A stretch of 64,000 nt of DNA, taken from NCBI GenBank assembly GCA_030770425.1, contig JASJFT010000068.1, positions 131,673 to 195,672 on the forward strand, given 5' to 3'. This document shows, piece by piece, positions 21,501 through 32,501 of this stretch. This DNA comes from Darksidea phi. Taxonomy: Eukaryota; Ascomycota; Dothideomycetes; Pleosporales; Lentitheciaceae. Positions within the stretch are counted from its first letter, which is position 1. Each line of letters opens with the position of its first letter. The notes beneath the pieces were generated by a model. That model was not told the DNA's origin. It ran no database searches and saw only the letters and a program-made list of their open reading frames with translations. A program made the translations under genes and the position numbers.

Positions 21501-23227
21501 ACCGGACAGAGCCCACTTCCCGTCCTAATAACAATTAGATTTAAACAATAACACTGCTACGGCTGAAACATACCATATACAGCGCTGTAGGGCTTAATTT
21601 GGTCTCGTAGATGCAGCAAGCGGTGGAGTTAGGAAACTGAGTTTTGCTAAAGAGAAGCGCGTACTGCTTATGCATCTGATCAAGAAGTTCAGAGTCCTGT
21701 CTGATAGAATGAAGAAGAGGTTCATTGGGTTGATTTTCTGCCATCTGGACTAGCGTGTTGATGACCTGAGTCTCGAGACCAAAGTGAGGGACACCACAGA
21801 AGATTACCCCTCTAATCAGATTGATCAAGGCCGACGCTTCAGAGTCATTTTTGGGCGGCTTGGCGGAATTGCACAAATCTATCAACAGCTAATAGATATT
21901 AATACCAGTCACTGCAAGAAGATATGCGAGGTCTCTGACTTGAGAGGGATGTGGGGTGTGTGTGTGTGTGAATAGAAGAACACGAAGTGAGGTCCGCTCC
22001 TTCTCCTCACCTTGAAATGACACCAACGAAGACTTCTCGCAACATACCTTCTTCAAGACCAGACCACCCAAACTATGGGCCACGAAAATAAAAGGTCGCA
22101 AACGAATACTCTCAGGCATCTGAAATAAGTCGTATCGGAGCTGCCTGGAGATGTCCAGGATGGATTTGGTATCGTTACTCTTCGAAATTTTGGACTCGTA
22201 TCCCCATATCATGACACGGGAGCCAGGGAGGTCTTTCGGCAAATCATCTCGAAGCCACATGTGCGACTTGCCTCGACTTTTGAACGACCCAAAAGCATGT
22301 GCACCGATGCCTGAAAGGGCAATGACGCTAACAATATCAGCAGATGAAGAGACTTTACAGAGAATCATATTAATAATTCTTGCGCAACAGTGTAGCTGCT
22401 TAGAAGACAGCGGGTCCTAAAAGCAAACCCGTTGATATTCGCTAAACACGGTATCTTATTACCCTTGGGTACACGGAAAACTCTTCGAAGCAGTTTCTAC
22501 AAAGATAATGATACTTACTTGACTTGGTGTTCGTTTTGCGAACAGCTACTTAAAGTAGTTAAACCGAGAAAAGATTCATCCAATGTCAGCCTGGGCAAGT
22601 TATCCTTTGCCCCGGTATCGTTGCTGTAGGGCAGTCCCGATTGAAGACATAGCGGACAGCTTTTGTCAAAGGAAACTGTGGCGTCTTGACTTGTTCCGGA
22701 GTGATGAGTAGCGAGAGAACGACATCGGAGCCCGGTATCGTCTTTGGAGCATCCAAGCACATCTTGAAGTAGCCGCTCCGTCTGTTCGACCGTGATATCT
22801 ATAGGAAGGCCCGTAACTCTGAAGGTTTTGTCAACCCTTTGAACAGGCTCGCTACTAGTTGACACAGGAGCCGCTAGGCGAAGCGATCAGTATAGCTGAT
22901 CATTAAACTAAAGCCAAGTCAACGCAAACCTTTTCCAGGCTGACTAGTAGTTGCTAGCCGGAATAATCAGTAATCTAACCAACGATATCAAACTCTTTAG
23001 GATAGTCCCAAGATACGCACCGGGTTGCTTGTTCGAGGCCCCTAGCCGACTGCTTAGTCTGAAAAGCAAGGTCCAAGGAACAGCCGTCTCTTACCTATAT
23101 CAGGCTGAGCTGAATGAATTTCCGTTAAGCTCTCGCTTGTGCTCGACAAAGGTGGCTGTTGCGGTTGCTTTCGAAATAGCCGGGCGACCGTGGACACCCC
23201 TCTAGTCCACTTCTTCTTCTTGTCCAT
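18570..23227 (-). CDS. NLR-type protein: lipase-like domain, NACHT NTPase, ankyrin repeats
   Basis: Fungal NOD-like receptor architecture, about 1,450 residues. The well-supported exons are 22378-22048, 21888-21574 and 21524-18570; another spans about 22868-22519. The ATG at 23227 (MDKKKKWTRGVSTVARLF) with small exons to about 22868 is tentative. Order: polar head; small domain beginning RVDKTFRVTGLPIDITVEQT; alpha/beta-hydrolase of the SesB/DUF676 type with FVAHSLGGLVLKK (GxSxG) and MWLRDDLPKDLPGSRVMIWG; NACHT with Walker A ADPGCGKSVLAK and Walker B YCVLDALDECE; then about nine ankyrin repeats (for example HFGRTPLMWAAQ, LGRTPLHWAVL, NTGRTPLFWAL). The repeats differ from one another, unlike high-identity repeat NLRs. 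Such proteins sense ligands through the repeats and act in non-self recognition; the ligand here is unknown. Confidence 0.85.
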
Positions 23228-23402
23228 GATAGACAGTTATAGATGAAGCATAGCAAATAGAAGACGTAGCCCGCAGCTGGAGGGTTGAGTACTGCACGAC
23301 TTGGCGGCCTTAAATCCGCGTCTTATCGCCGAGGCTCTACTTGGCTCCAGCGCGAACCTTTTGAGGCCCTAACTTTTCATCAACCGACATTGCACAGCAT
23401 TC
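23228..23402. promoter_or_regulatory. Short divergent promoter, NLR and PPR genes
   Basis: 175 bp separate the proposed NLR ATG (23227, minus) from the PPR ATG (23403, plus). If the NLR start is right, both promoters and 5' UTRs are squeezed into this interval. No clear elements are seen. Confidence 0.4.
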
Positions 23403-25229
23403 ATGCCACCCCGACCGATCGTCAACGACGCGCTATGGAGATGTTTGTGTCCAAGGTGCCCTCAAATCGGCGTAGAATCGAAAAGCGCAGCCCGCAACGG
23501 CACTTCGCGCAGTATAACTGTTGGAAAAGCTAGGAAGGGACAATCACGCTCGTACACCAATTTTACTCCTCCAGCGGATAAGCCCTTCGCGACGCCCAAT
23601 GGCTACTTCAGTGGCTCTCATGCGGCCGGTCAGGACTCCCGACCGACATATCCCGGTCGCAGCCTGAAAGAAAAGACACCCCTCGTGCACCTCCCGCTGC
23701 CCGATCTCTACGAACGACTGCGCTACGATGGCGCCGCCGGACGGTACGAGGCCGTGATGAGCATCATCAAGATATTGATCAAGGATCGACGGGAGAGGCC
23801 GAATGCGCTCATGTACACAGCCATCCTGCACAGCTATGCGGACTGCAAAGAGGGGACCGCGGGCAAACTGGGAAAGGTGCTGGACGAGATGGAGATGGCG
23901 GGGGTGGAGCTGGGTGGCAGGGGTGCAGAGTGTGTTCTTGAAGCGCTTGCTGTGCATCCTGACTATTTGCTGCGGACGGATATATTGGAGTACATGAGGG
24001 CGCGGTGGTTCAACTTGTCGGACCGGGCGCAGAACTTTGTTGTCGCGGGTATGCTGAGGGATCGCTTGTTTGAGCAGGCATTGGAGAAGCTGGATGAAAT
24101 GATCAGGCAGCGGACTAAGGTGGAGGGCTGGCTGTGGGATAAAACAATGTGGATGCTGCTCGAGTATGGCGAGGTTGAGGAAGCGTTCTACGTACTCAGT
24201 CTACGGCAGAACGTCGAAGGACCCGTCGTCAAGCTGAGCAATGCACTCTGGCTGCGGTTACTAGATACCGCAGCGAAGAGGCATCTTGCAGAAGCCACCG
24301 CCGTGATATGGAATGCTCAAGTCCAGCCCGGCTACCTCAAACCACCCACAGGCACCTGCATCGACATCCTCTCCGTCGCTGCACGCAGCGGCAACGTCAA
24401 ACTCGCCACAGATGTCTTCCACGTGCTCGCAGAGCGTGGCATCGTCCTCACATCTCATCACTACGAAGCCCTGATGGAAAGCTACCTCTCTAATGACGAT
24501 CTCTACGCCGCCCTTACCGTTATTTTTTACATGCACGACTCTATCCTTAAAGTCTCACCCGACGCCCTGCATCCCCTCTTCACGTACCTTAGTAAGAAGG
24601 AAGAGCGGCCTCTAGAAGCCTTCACCCTCCTCCAAGGCTTTAACGACAGGGAGAAGAAGACAGTGCCCGTTGTAGCCATCAATACATGCATACATGCCTC
24701 TATTGCGCAAGGTCGCCTCGCCGAAGCAATCGACATCTACAAAGTGCTCCACACCGTCAACAAAGCCGGCCCCAACACTCAAACCTTCAATACCCTACTA
24801 GGCGGTTGCCAACGCCTGGGCCGTAAGGAACTAGCCATGTTCCTCGCCGGTGAAATGATCCAGCTTAATATCGCCCCGGACCGTATCACCTACGACCGCC
24901 TCATACTCATTTGCATAGATGCCGGCGAGCTTCATGATGCGCTGCTCTACTATGAAGAGATGAAAGGGCAGGGTTTTGAGCCGCGGAGGAGCACGCACGA
25001 GATGCTTATTCGGAAGAGTGTAGATGGAGGCGATGGGAGGGCCGTAGCTTTGGTTAGGGATTATAGGATAAGGGGTGGGGCGGATAGTGGGAGGGTGGCT
25101 ATGTTCGAGCGCTTGGTTAAGGAGAAGTTTGAGGAGAGAGGTCAAGCTGAGCAGCTTACGGCGGAGGCTAGGTTCGGGGGTGATACTAGCATGGAGGCGC
25201 TGGTAGCTGCTGTGGATAAGGCCGCTTGA
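23403..25229 (+). CDS. Pentatricopeptide repeat (PPR) protein, probably mitochondrial
   Basis: Single exon, 608 residues. Several 35-residue helical-pair repeats can be seen: NALMYTAILHSYADCKEG, TCIDILSVAARSGNVKLATD, HHYEALMESYLSNDDLYA, NTCIHASIAQGRLAEAIDIY, QTFNTLLGGCQRLGRKELA, ITYDRLILICIDAGELHDAL. PPR proteins bind RNA and in fungi mostly act in mitochondrial transcript stability or translation. The Arg- and Ser-rich, acid-poor N-terminus (first ~50 residues) fits a mitochondrial presequence. I cannot assign it to a named orthologue. The C-terminal ~60 residues after the last repeat are charged. Confidence 0.88.
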   Translation: MPPRPIVNDALWRCLCPRCPQIGVESKSAARNGTSRSITVGKARKGQSRSYTNFTPPADKPFATPNGYFSGSHAAGQDSRPTYPGRSLKEKTPLVHLPLPDLYERLRYDGAAGRYEAVMSIIKILIKDRRERPNALMYTAILHSYADCKEGTAGKLGKVLDEMEMAGVELGGRGAECVLEALAVHPDYLLRTDILEYMRARWFNLSDRAQNFVVAGMLRDRLFEQALEKLDEMIRQRTKVEGWLWDKTMWMLLEYGEVEEAFYVLSLRQNVEGPVVKLSNALWLRLLDTAAKRHLAEATAVIWNAQVQPGYLKPPTGTCIDILSVAARSGNVKLATDVFHVLAERGIVLTSHHYEALMESYLSNDDLYAALTVIFYMHDSILKVSPDALHPLFTYLSKKEERPLEAFTLLQGFNDREKKTVPVVAINTCIHASIAQGRLAEAIDIYKVLHTVNKAGPNTQTFNTLLGGCQRLGRKELAMFLAGEMIQLNIAPDRITYDRLILICIDAGELHDALLYYEEMKGQGFEPRRSTHEMLIRKSVDGGDGRAVALVRDYRIRGGADSGRVAMFERLVKEKFEERGQAEQLTAEARFGGDTSMEALVAAVDKAA

Positions 25230-26465
25230 GTAAGTAGATCTAGATGGAGACGAGCAATATTATACTATTGATCAATTTTGAATAGCTGACGTGCGTCAAC
25301 TCCCTATATTGATGAGCTACGTATCTACTATTGGTATACTCTTCGCCTCTTAACTACCGCCGCAGTATCTAGTATGGCAGCATGTCTATTAGTACCATAT
25401 TGCGCACTCGCCAGTTATCCGCTCGTATATTCAACTGTCACAAAATATGCCGATAAACTACCTTGGACCCGTATTACCAACTTCGTCCATAAGATTGTAT
25501 GAAGCAAGATGAAAGAGAGTAGCTACTAAGGTAAGGACTATGTGAAGAGTAAGATTGAGGCTATGTAAATAAGTATGAAGGATTTAGAGGTTGAGCAAGG
25601 GTGGCAAGGCGGTGATGATGCAGAGTGGTGGTGGAGTTAGCGTGCAAGTTCTAAGAAGTGAGTATTTAATAAGATGGTGAAGGTATAAAGGCATAGCCAT
25701 AAGGTCAAGTGAGACGGTAAGCTAGGTTAGGGGCTTGTTACAAAGAAGGAGACGAAGAAGACGAAGAGGAGAGAGAAGGCAATTGAAGAGATGTGGTGGG
25801 TGACCCAAAGGTCTAATTGTTTGATATTTGTGATTTGTGTGTTTTGTTTGATGTTCATTCCATATCCAAGTCATACCCAGTCCAATCATTGATAACCATT
25901 GATAACCAATCATGCTGATGTCCAACCCTGATGATGTCCAAGTCCAATCCAAACCAAACTTCATTTGACTTTCAACCAAGCACCACAACAACCAAAGACC
26001 CAACACCACAAACCTTCGCGCAGGGCGATTATGATCATGCTGACGGCAGGCCAGATACCTTTAAGCAATTGCTCAGAGGACCCTCAGATTCCACACGACC
26101 GTCTAGTCAGAGCGCCTCTCAGGCCTAAGCGGGGGACAGGTGAGAGGATGCTGAGCAACTTGAGCTGTCCCACGGCCGTACCATATTGAAACGAACTGCT
26201 GACCACATGACCGCAGCAACTACCATTGTCCTGAACCAGTAGCCGAAGCTACTGGCCGCCAGGCCTGTTGACTGCAACCCATTGCGTTCCTCCTCTTTGA
26301 CCATGTTCCAAGCACGTTGTACCATTTCGTTTTTCGTATGCGTATGCGAGCGGGAGGGGTCTCGAAGGCCTACTCGGAAGACTTCAACCTTGGCGTGTGA
26401 CCCAGCGGTGGCGGAGGACGGATTGGAGGCGGGAGGCGACGAAGGAGGAGATAGCGTTTTTTTTT

Positions 26466-26485
26466 GATTGATTGATTGATTGATT
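26466..26485. repeat. GATT microsatellite
   Basis: Five perfect GATT tetranucleotides, preceded by a run of T and followed by another T run. It lies in the gene-poor tract. Confidence 0.95.
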
Positions 26486-26690
26486 TTTTCTAGGTAATGT
26501 CAGTGAAGGAACCATGTGAGTGAGGGAAGATGACTTACTTTTTGATATTTGTCTGAGTCAAACGAGATATGAGTCAGTGACCAAGACTCACGACCAAGTG
26601 AGTGAGTGACACATACCATAAAGGCTTCAAGGCCGAACAAGCTCTGAAGCTCAACAGGGGTTGTTGTGTGATGAAGACATGCTGACATGT

Positions 26691-26800
26691 TGGAGAGGTT
26701 GACATGTTGAAGGAAGGTTGACATGTTGAAGGAAGGTCGACATGTTGAAGGAAGGTTGCCATGTTGAAGGAAGGTTGACAAGTCGAAGTGAGAAAGACAA
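26691..26800. repeat. 19-bp tandem repeat
   Basis: Four near-identical copies of TTGACATGTTGAAGGAAGG, with single changes (TCGACATG, TTGCCATG), flanked by a degenerate copy on each side (TGACATGTTGGAGAGG before, TTGACAAGTCGAAG after). It is non-coding as far as I can see. Confidence 0.9.
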
Positions 26801-27858
26801 GTCGAAATGACGTCAAATATCTAAGACAAAGTCAGTAAAGAAAGCAAGTGAGTAAAGAACAAGTGACAAACCTGCGAAGAGCTTCAGAGCTAGCTCTGAA
26901 GAAGAAGGCGAGAAAGATGCTGGAGATTGAGTCGAGATCCCATGACCGCGAGTAGGAAGTCTGGAATTCCCCGAAGAGAAGAAGTACCAGAAGTAACCCA
27001 GTCGAGTAGAGTGTATCGAGCGCAGTGTAGAGGAAGGGGGAGAGTCTCAGGGCCCCCGTGCGGACTTATATACTGGTCCTGGCCTTGGCACGCTAGCCGG
27101 CAACACCTCGGGGCTCGCTTAACGTCCTGCTTCTGGCATGGCGCCAGGAATCCGTAGTGAAGGAGAGAGATTCGGGCTGGCTTTCCGGCAAAACCTGCGT
27201 GAAGGCGAGGTTTCGAAGCTTCCAGAGGCTCGATTAGGGCTAGATTTGCCGTTTGGCTAGCGTCTCTCGGTTCTAGTTGCCGTGGTTTGCTGGCAGGTCG
27301 TGGAGGAAGGGAAGGCGTGGAATGGGACATATTGATGGATATGGGCTTGATTTTTGAAGCTGGCGCTCGCATTTGCGCAATAGATGGGGTCTTTGGTATG
27401 CCCAATACTCGGTATAAGGCTTTTGGCGTCTGGGATGGCTTTTTTCGAGCTCCGTGTACTGAACGCAAGCCCACGTGATGATATCGTTCACCCTCAGGTA
27501 GCTGACACGCATACACAGAGTGGGAGACGGCAATGGCTTGTAAGATGTATTGCAACGTAATTGTAATGAGTTTAGAAGAGCTCTACATAGCTATGAGTGG
27601 AGTCGCTTTTTATACAGAACCAGAACTAAAATACAAATGCCTGCCCAAGCCCGACTATCCCATGAAAACGTATTAGCTTCGAAGCAATTTAAGTTCCGTA
27701 AATGTAACCGTAGTGTATCCAACAATTTGTTCTTGTCCGGCTAGCCGTCCAGGATATACATGAAAGAAACCAGCGACGTGCCTGACCTGTATACCGCCTC
27801 GCCCGCAAGCGCCAGGCTGACCACATGCCGACGATGCCCTCACCTCTTGACGCCTGTC

Positions 27859-30800
27859 TCAGGTATACTGCCTCATCGCGTCTCGGTATCCCAGCCCGCC
27901 CTTCATGTCCTCCTCGAACGACTCGTGGACGTCCATGACCCGCTTAATGTACTCCATGCCGAAGACGCCTTTCTCGGAGACGGCGATGGCTTGACTGGTT
28001 TTGACGGCGTTTTTGATCTGTAAGACTTTGTTAGCACCTGTATCCAAGTACGAGCACACTTTTAGGTGAGGGCCAGCGTGCGACGAGGCCAAGCATGCCA
28101 CACACGGTGAGGGCCGTTGGTCGCCACAGTCGTGTTGCGACTCCAAGCACGAGAATGAAAAGTCTGCTTACCTGTCGCCCATTCATGACCTTCTTGCTCA
28201 GCTCGTCGTAATCGTCTTCTCGGAAAGCCTTGCACTTGTGTTCGTCGTCGTTGCCCGCCATCGCAATCACCTTGCCCACATGGTGCTGCCAAATCTTCTT
28301 CCGCGCCTTCGCCGTCAGATTCTCGTACCTAATACCCATGTGAATGCGGCTCTGGAACGCCTCGTCAAAGGTTGCCACGCGGTTCGTCGTGAGGAAGAGG
28401 ATACCCTGGTAGTACTCGGTCAGACGCAGGAAGACAGACACGAGGGCGTTGCGGTGGATGTCGTGCGGCTGGCGCGCCTCTAGGAACACGTCCGCTTCGT
28501 CGAGAAGCAGGATAGCGCCCCAGGAGTGTGTGATGTCCATTATGCGGTTGAGATCGCGTTCGAGCTGTGCGGCATTTGTGCCCAGCTCGCCGGAGGAGAC
28601 GGCGTACAGCGGGCAGCGAAGGTACTCCGCAATGGACTCGCCCGTGAGCGTCTTTCCGACGCCCGGCGGCCCATGAAGGACCACATTCAGGCCCTTCCCT
28701 TTGCCTACGATGACATCGTCGATGGTCTTCGCGGCATTGAAGCGGTGGCTGCTGACCAGGCCCTTGAGATTGTTCTTGATGTGCTGCTGCAGGACGAGCG
28801 TGTCGAAAGCCTCGTTGTTCCACACAATTTCCTTAATGCCAGACAGCGAGAACTCGAGCCATACCTTCTCGGAGAAGGAGAAGCCCAAGACGACGGGCGA
28901 GGCGATGAGAAGCTCCTCCTCGGTAAAGACGTGCTTGACCTCGTCGCTATCATCCTCGACCGCATCGAGCTTTTGTGACGTGATGTCCGGGCCGTCGTCC
29001 CCAGGCGGGATGCGGATAAGATGCTTCCTTCCAGTCTTGTCCTTCCACATGACGAGCTTGCCCTTGGGCTTTTCGTCTCCGGACTCGGTTTCGCTGTCTG
29101 AGCCGCAGCCACACCCGTCGTCGGAATCGTCGTCGGAGTCGTCCTGGCCCAGTTCATCCTGCTTGATATACGAGAGCGGGTAGTTTGCATTGATACGACG
29201 GAAGGTTGCAGGATCTACCATCACACGCCCATTGATATTAAACTTGGCGACGGTGCGCTTGATCTTCATGTACCCGAGGCCGTTCTGGACACGGTAGTTC
29301 TGGCCTTGAAGCGCGACAAACTTCTTGCCGCGCTCGATGAGGAGCTCGCGAAGAGTCTCCGGGGTCTTGTGGTTATCCAACGGATATGCTGCTAGGCTGG
29401 CAATCTTTTTATGGCCCTTGAAAGCTGCAATCTGCACGAAGTGGTCGCCGAGACCGAAGACCTTGCCATCATACTCGAGGTACCTACCCTCAATATTCCA
29501 CTTTTTATTACCGAACCAGTCCTCTTCTTCATAGCAGTAATCAACCTTGAAGCAGCGCGGATCGTCCTTGTTACCGTAGGTGGGCGTGTACGCCACCGTG
29601 TTCGGCTTGAAAAGCGCCCAGACGAGGCCGTACGTGATGGTCCCCGCCTTCAGCATCGGCTTCAGCGTCTTCCTCACCTCTTCGTAGTCCTCGTCGATAT
29701 ACTTCAGGAGGAGCTTGCACTGCGCTATCTGCTGCTCGAGCTGCTTCCGGTCTTTCTTCTTCTTCGTACGTTTGAGCTGCGGCTTGAGCGTCTTCTTGAC
29801 GTGTGCCTTGATCTCATCATAGTAATGGAAGAGTATGTTGGGTTGAATCTACTCTGCGTCAGTACGGCTTCAAGTGCGTGGAGACTATAGTCGACACTTA
29901 CACTAGGTTTATCCTCCACCAAACTGATACTTTTGCAATCCTTGAAGACAGCTTGCAGCGCGCTTCGCAGTACTTTACTCTTGATATCAACATGCGTCTC
30001 CAAATACTTGTTATCCCAGCCAAACCTCCTCCTCACGGTAAACACGCTATCGAACTCATCTTTCTTCTCCTCCGCGCTCTCCGTGTACTTGTAGTCACGA
30101 AGTTTAGAATCCCACACTTGATCTACACGTTTGAACTCGAGGCCATTCTTCTTTTTCTTTTTGTCAGCGGCCGCTGTAGCCTTGGCCGTGGCAGCTGCTG
30201 CGGCTGGAGTGATAAGGGCTGCCATCGCGGCTTTGAGTTTGGCGTCCTGAGTGGCTGCTGCTACCGCAGTTGCAGTGGCGGCATCGGTTGTTGTTGTGTC
30301 TGTTGTGGTGGCAGCGGTTTCCTCTGTCTCGGCTTCAGACTCTGAGGATGATGAAGAGTCGGTGTCTGCGGCTTTCTTCTTGCTGTGCTTGGATTTTTTT
30401 GATCGCTTTCGTTTCTTCTTCTCATCTTCGGAAGAGCTGTCTGATGAGGATGAGGATGAACTGGAGTCTTCGCTAGAGCTCTCGTACTTCTTGCTCGCCT
30501 ACATGGACACGTTAGCACAAATCTTGTACGTATGAGGCGAACGATCAGTCGGATAACCACGCCCGTCAGATCTTTGGACAGTAGAACCACCATGAGGACC
30601 ATATCATGCTCTGAACATAGATAGAAACAATACTACATACCTTCTTCTTCGCCCTCGTCTTTGCCTTCCTCTTGCGCTTAGCCTTCTCATCTTCTGACTC
30701 CGACCCAGAATCAGAACTGCTATCAGAAGGCGACTCGTCATCACTAGAATCATACTTCTTGCTCTTGCTCTTAGCCTTCTTCTTCATTTTAGCCTTCAGC

Positions 30801-31276
30801 TTAGCCTTTTTCTCAGCCGCCTTCTTCGCCTTAGCCTTCTTCCTCTTCCTCTTCTCGCGCTCATCCTCACTGCTCTCATCATCGCTCTCACTGCCACTAT
30901 TACTACTCTCCTCATCCTCGCTCTCCTCGACCTTCTTACTCTTCTTCACATTCCGCTTACCCTTCTTCTCCGTCTTCTCATCTGCCTTCTTGCCACCCTT
31001 ACCCTTCTTCGTATCCGCCACAAGGCTAGCCTTGGCATCTTTCTTACCCGCCTCCAAAGCCGGCGGAGCCGTCGCCTCCTGCTTACTGTTTAGACTCTTT
31101 GCAGCCTCAGCCGCTGCCACAGCAGTAGCCGTGGTCGACTCTGCAGTCTCCATGAGTACGTTGTCGTCTGGGTCCGGTTCGTCGCCTGATGTCGGCGTGG
31201 CTACTATGACTGGAGATGATGAACTTGTTGAAGAGAGGTTCTTCGAAGAACGTGATGTACTGCTTTGCTCGTTCAT
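27859..31276 (-). CDS. AAA+ ATPase with long charged low-complexity head
   Basis: Exons 31276-30641, 30498-29902, 29848-28172 and 28017-27859, about 1,022 residues. The AAA+ core has Walker A VVLHGPPGVGKTLTGES, Walker B GAILLLDEADVFLE, sensor 1 LFLTTNRVATFDEAF and the arginine-finger region QSRIHMGIRYENL. Before it is the fungal module often annotated as DUF7025 (roughly residues 370-560). The first ~310 residues are an extreme Lys/Glu/Ser/Asp and Ala/Thr mixture, for example KKGKGGKKADEKTEKKGKR and acidic serine tracts typical of CK2 targets, suggesting a disordered nuclear or nucleolar segment. The name of the substrate or process is not known for this fungal family; a remodelling role is inferred from the fold. 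Confidence 0.88.
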
Positions 31277-32501
31277 AAGAGGCCACTGAATCGTGCGAAG
31301 GGGTTGCGGTGCGGTCGATGCCTGATATAGAGTATATCCCTCTCAACAAGTCTCTGAGCCGCGGATGGGCGGTAAAGCTTTAAATATCTTTTCCTATCTT
31401 TCCCGGTGAACGAATCCTGTCGTGGAAACTATACTGCTTGCTGCGTAATATATAGCAGCAGCAAGTGAGATTGGTAAGTCGAATGGTAGAGAGGCCGCCC
31501 TTGGACGCTCTAGGCGATCGTACGGTGACCTGAAGCCTTCTGCCTAATCCGCGTAATCCACGGTATGGGGTATTATCGCCGCGACCGGTGAGTGTATCCG
31601 TCCAATCCAGTGCGTACGCTCTGGATGCCCAGCCTCGCTGCACCACCCTCCTCTTCCAGAAACTCAGCGCTCCAGATCCAAGAGAATTCGCCCCCACACG
31701 CACTCAGCCCGATGCAACAATACCTAATAATGTAATAGTTCTCGACTCGGAATACCTCGATACACCTGCAGCTTTGCCCGTCAACCTCCGGATACACATG
31801 CCTTACTCTGACGGCCCCTCGCCACCCTTTATATCCGCTGTGCGCACGCACCCTCCACACAACATTGCACACATATCGGCTAGCTTGCTTACCGCCGTTC
31901 TTGACCAGTTTCGTGGGAACACAAATGGAGCGTGTATTTCAATGACTGGTTGTGGCAATACAAGCCTATCGTTTGGGAATCGCTAGGCCGGGATGCCAAA
32001 GCGCATCCACACCGCCGCCTCGCAGAACTCGCCTAATTACGACAGCCTCACTTTTCGTCGGCAGCTACAGTATCACCAACAACAATTGCAAGAACGTAGC
32101 ATCATTGGTATAACAGCCGTCTGTCTCTTTGATACCTTAAGCTCTTACAATAATGTAGGAAGATTTAGACGAAACCCAAAGCCAGACACTCTAACCATAA
32201 CAATGTTATACAGAGCCAACCATTCCATGCCGCCCAGGACCTAATCCATGTGCTGCAACGCCTTTCCAATGCGTTTCTGCGTCCTGCAAGCTATACGGGA
32301 ACACGCATCACAGCTATTCCTGACGCGCCAACCAGATATGTTGCCCCATCCGCAGCGCCAATAGCTTCAGAACTGACCCTCAAATCGGGTGATAGCAGAT
32401 CCCCAACCCGCAGTGCCCAGAACTGTGTGATCCGATCCCGGATACACCAGCACAGACCGCTCGTGCCAACTGCAATGCCGGCCGAAGCGCTCGCATAACC
32501 A
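31277..32501. other. Intergenic region
   Basis: About 1.2 kb upstream of the AAA+ gene and downstream of the PTEN-like gene. A 132-codon plus-strand frame (31588-31986) and an 83-codon frame (31993-32244) show no signal peptide, domain or good codon pattern that I can recognise, so I leave them uncalled. The AAA+ promoter must lie in the first few hundred bases. Confidence 0.5.

Larger units (their letters stand above)
25230..27858. other. Gene-poor, low-complexity 2.6-kb tract
   Basis: No convincing gene. From about 25490 to 25800 the plus strand is strikingly purine-rich (GAAGAAGACGAAG-like runs). It also holds a GATT microsatellite and a 19-bp tandem repeat. A 221-codon minus-strand frame (27555-26890) begins with TTG and lacks any known motif; it is the longest open frame here and may be chance or an old element's remnant. 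No terminal repeats, reverse transcriptase or transposase blocks are visible. Confidence 0.6.

Noticed and set aside
26890..27555. 221-codon minus-strand open frame
   Set aside because: It begins with TTG, has no recognisable domain and lies in a repeat-rich tract. Not called as a gene.
30672..31289. 205-codon plus-strand frame rich in Ser, Leu and Phe
   Set aside because: It is the antisense of the Lys/Glu/Ser-rich AAA+ head; biased codons remove stop codons on the opposite strand.
31470..31530. tRNA-like GTCGAATGGTAGAG stretch
   Set aside because: I could not fold a full cloverleaf with the GGTTCRA T-loop and acceptor stem.
31588..31986. 132-codon frame as a possible small gene
   Set aside because: No signal peptide, domain or partner; overlaps reverse frames. 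Evidence too thin.
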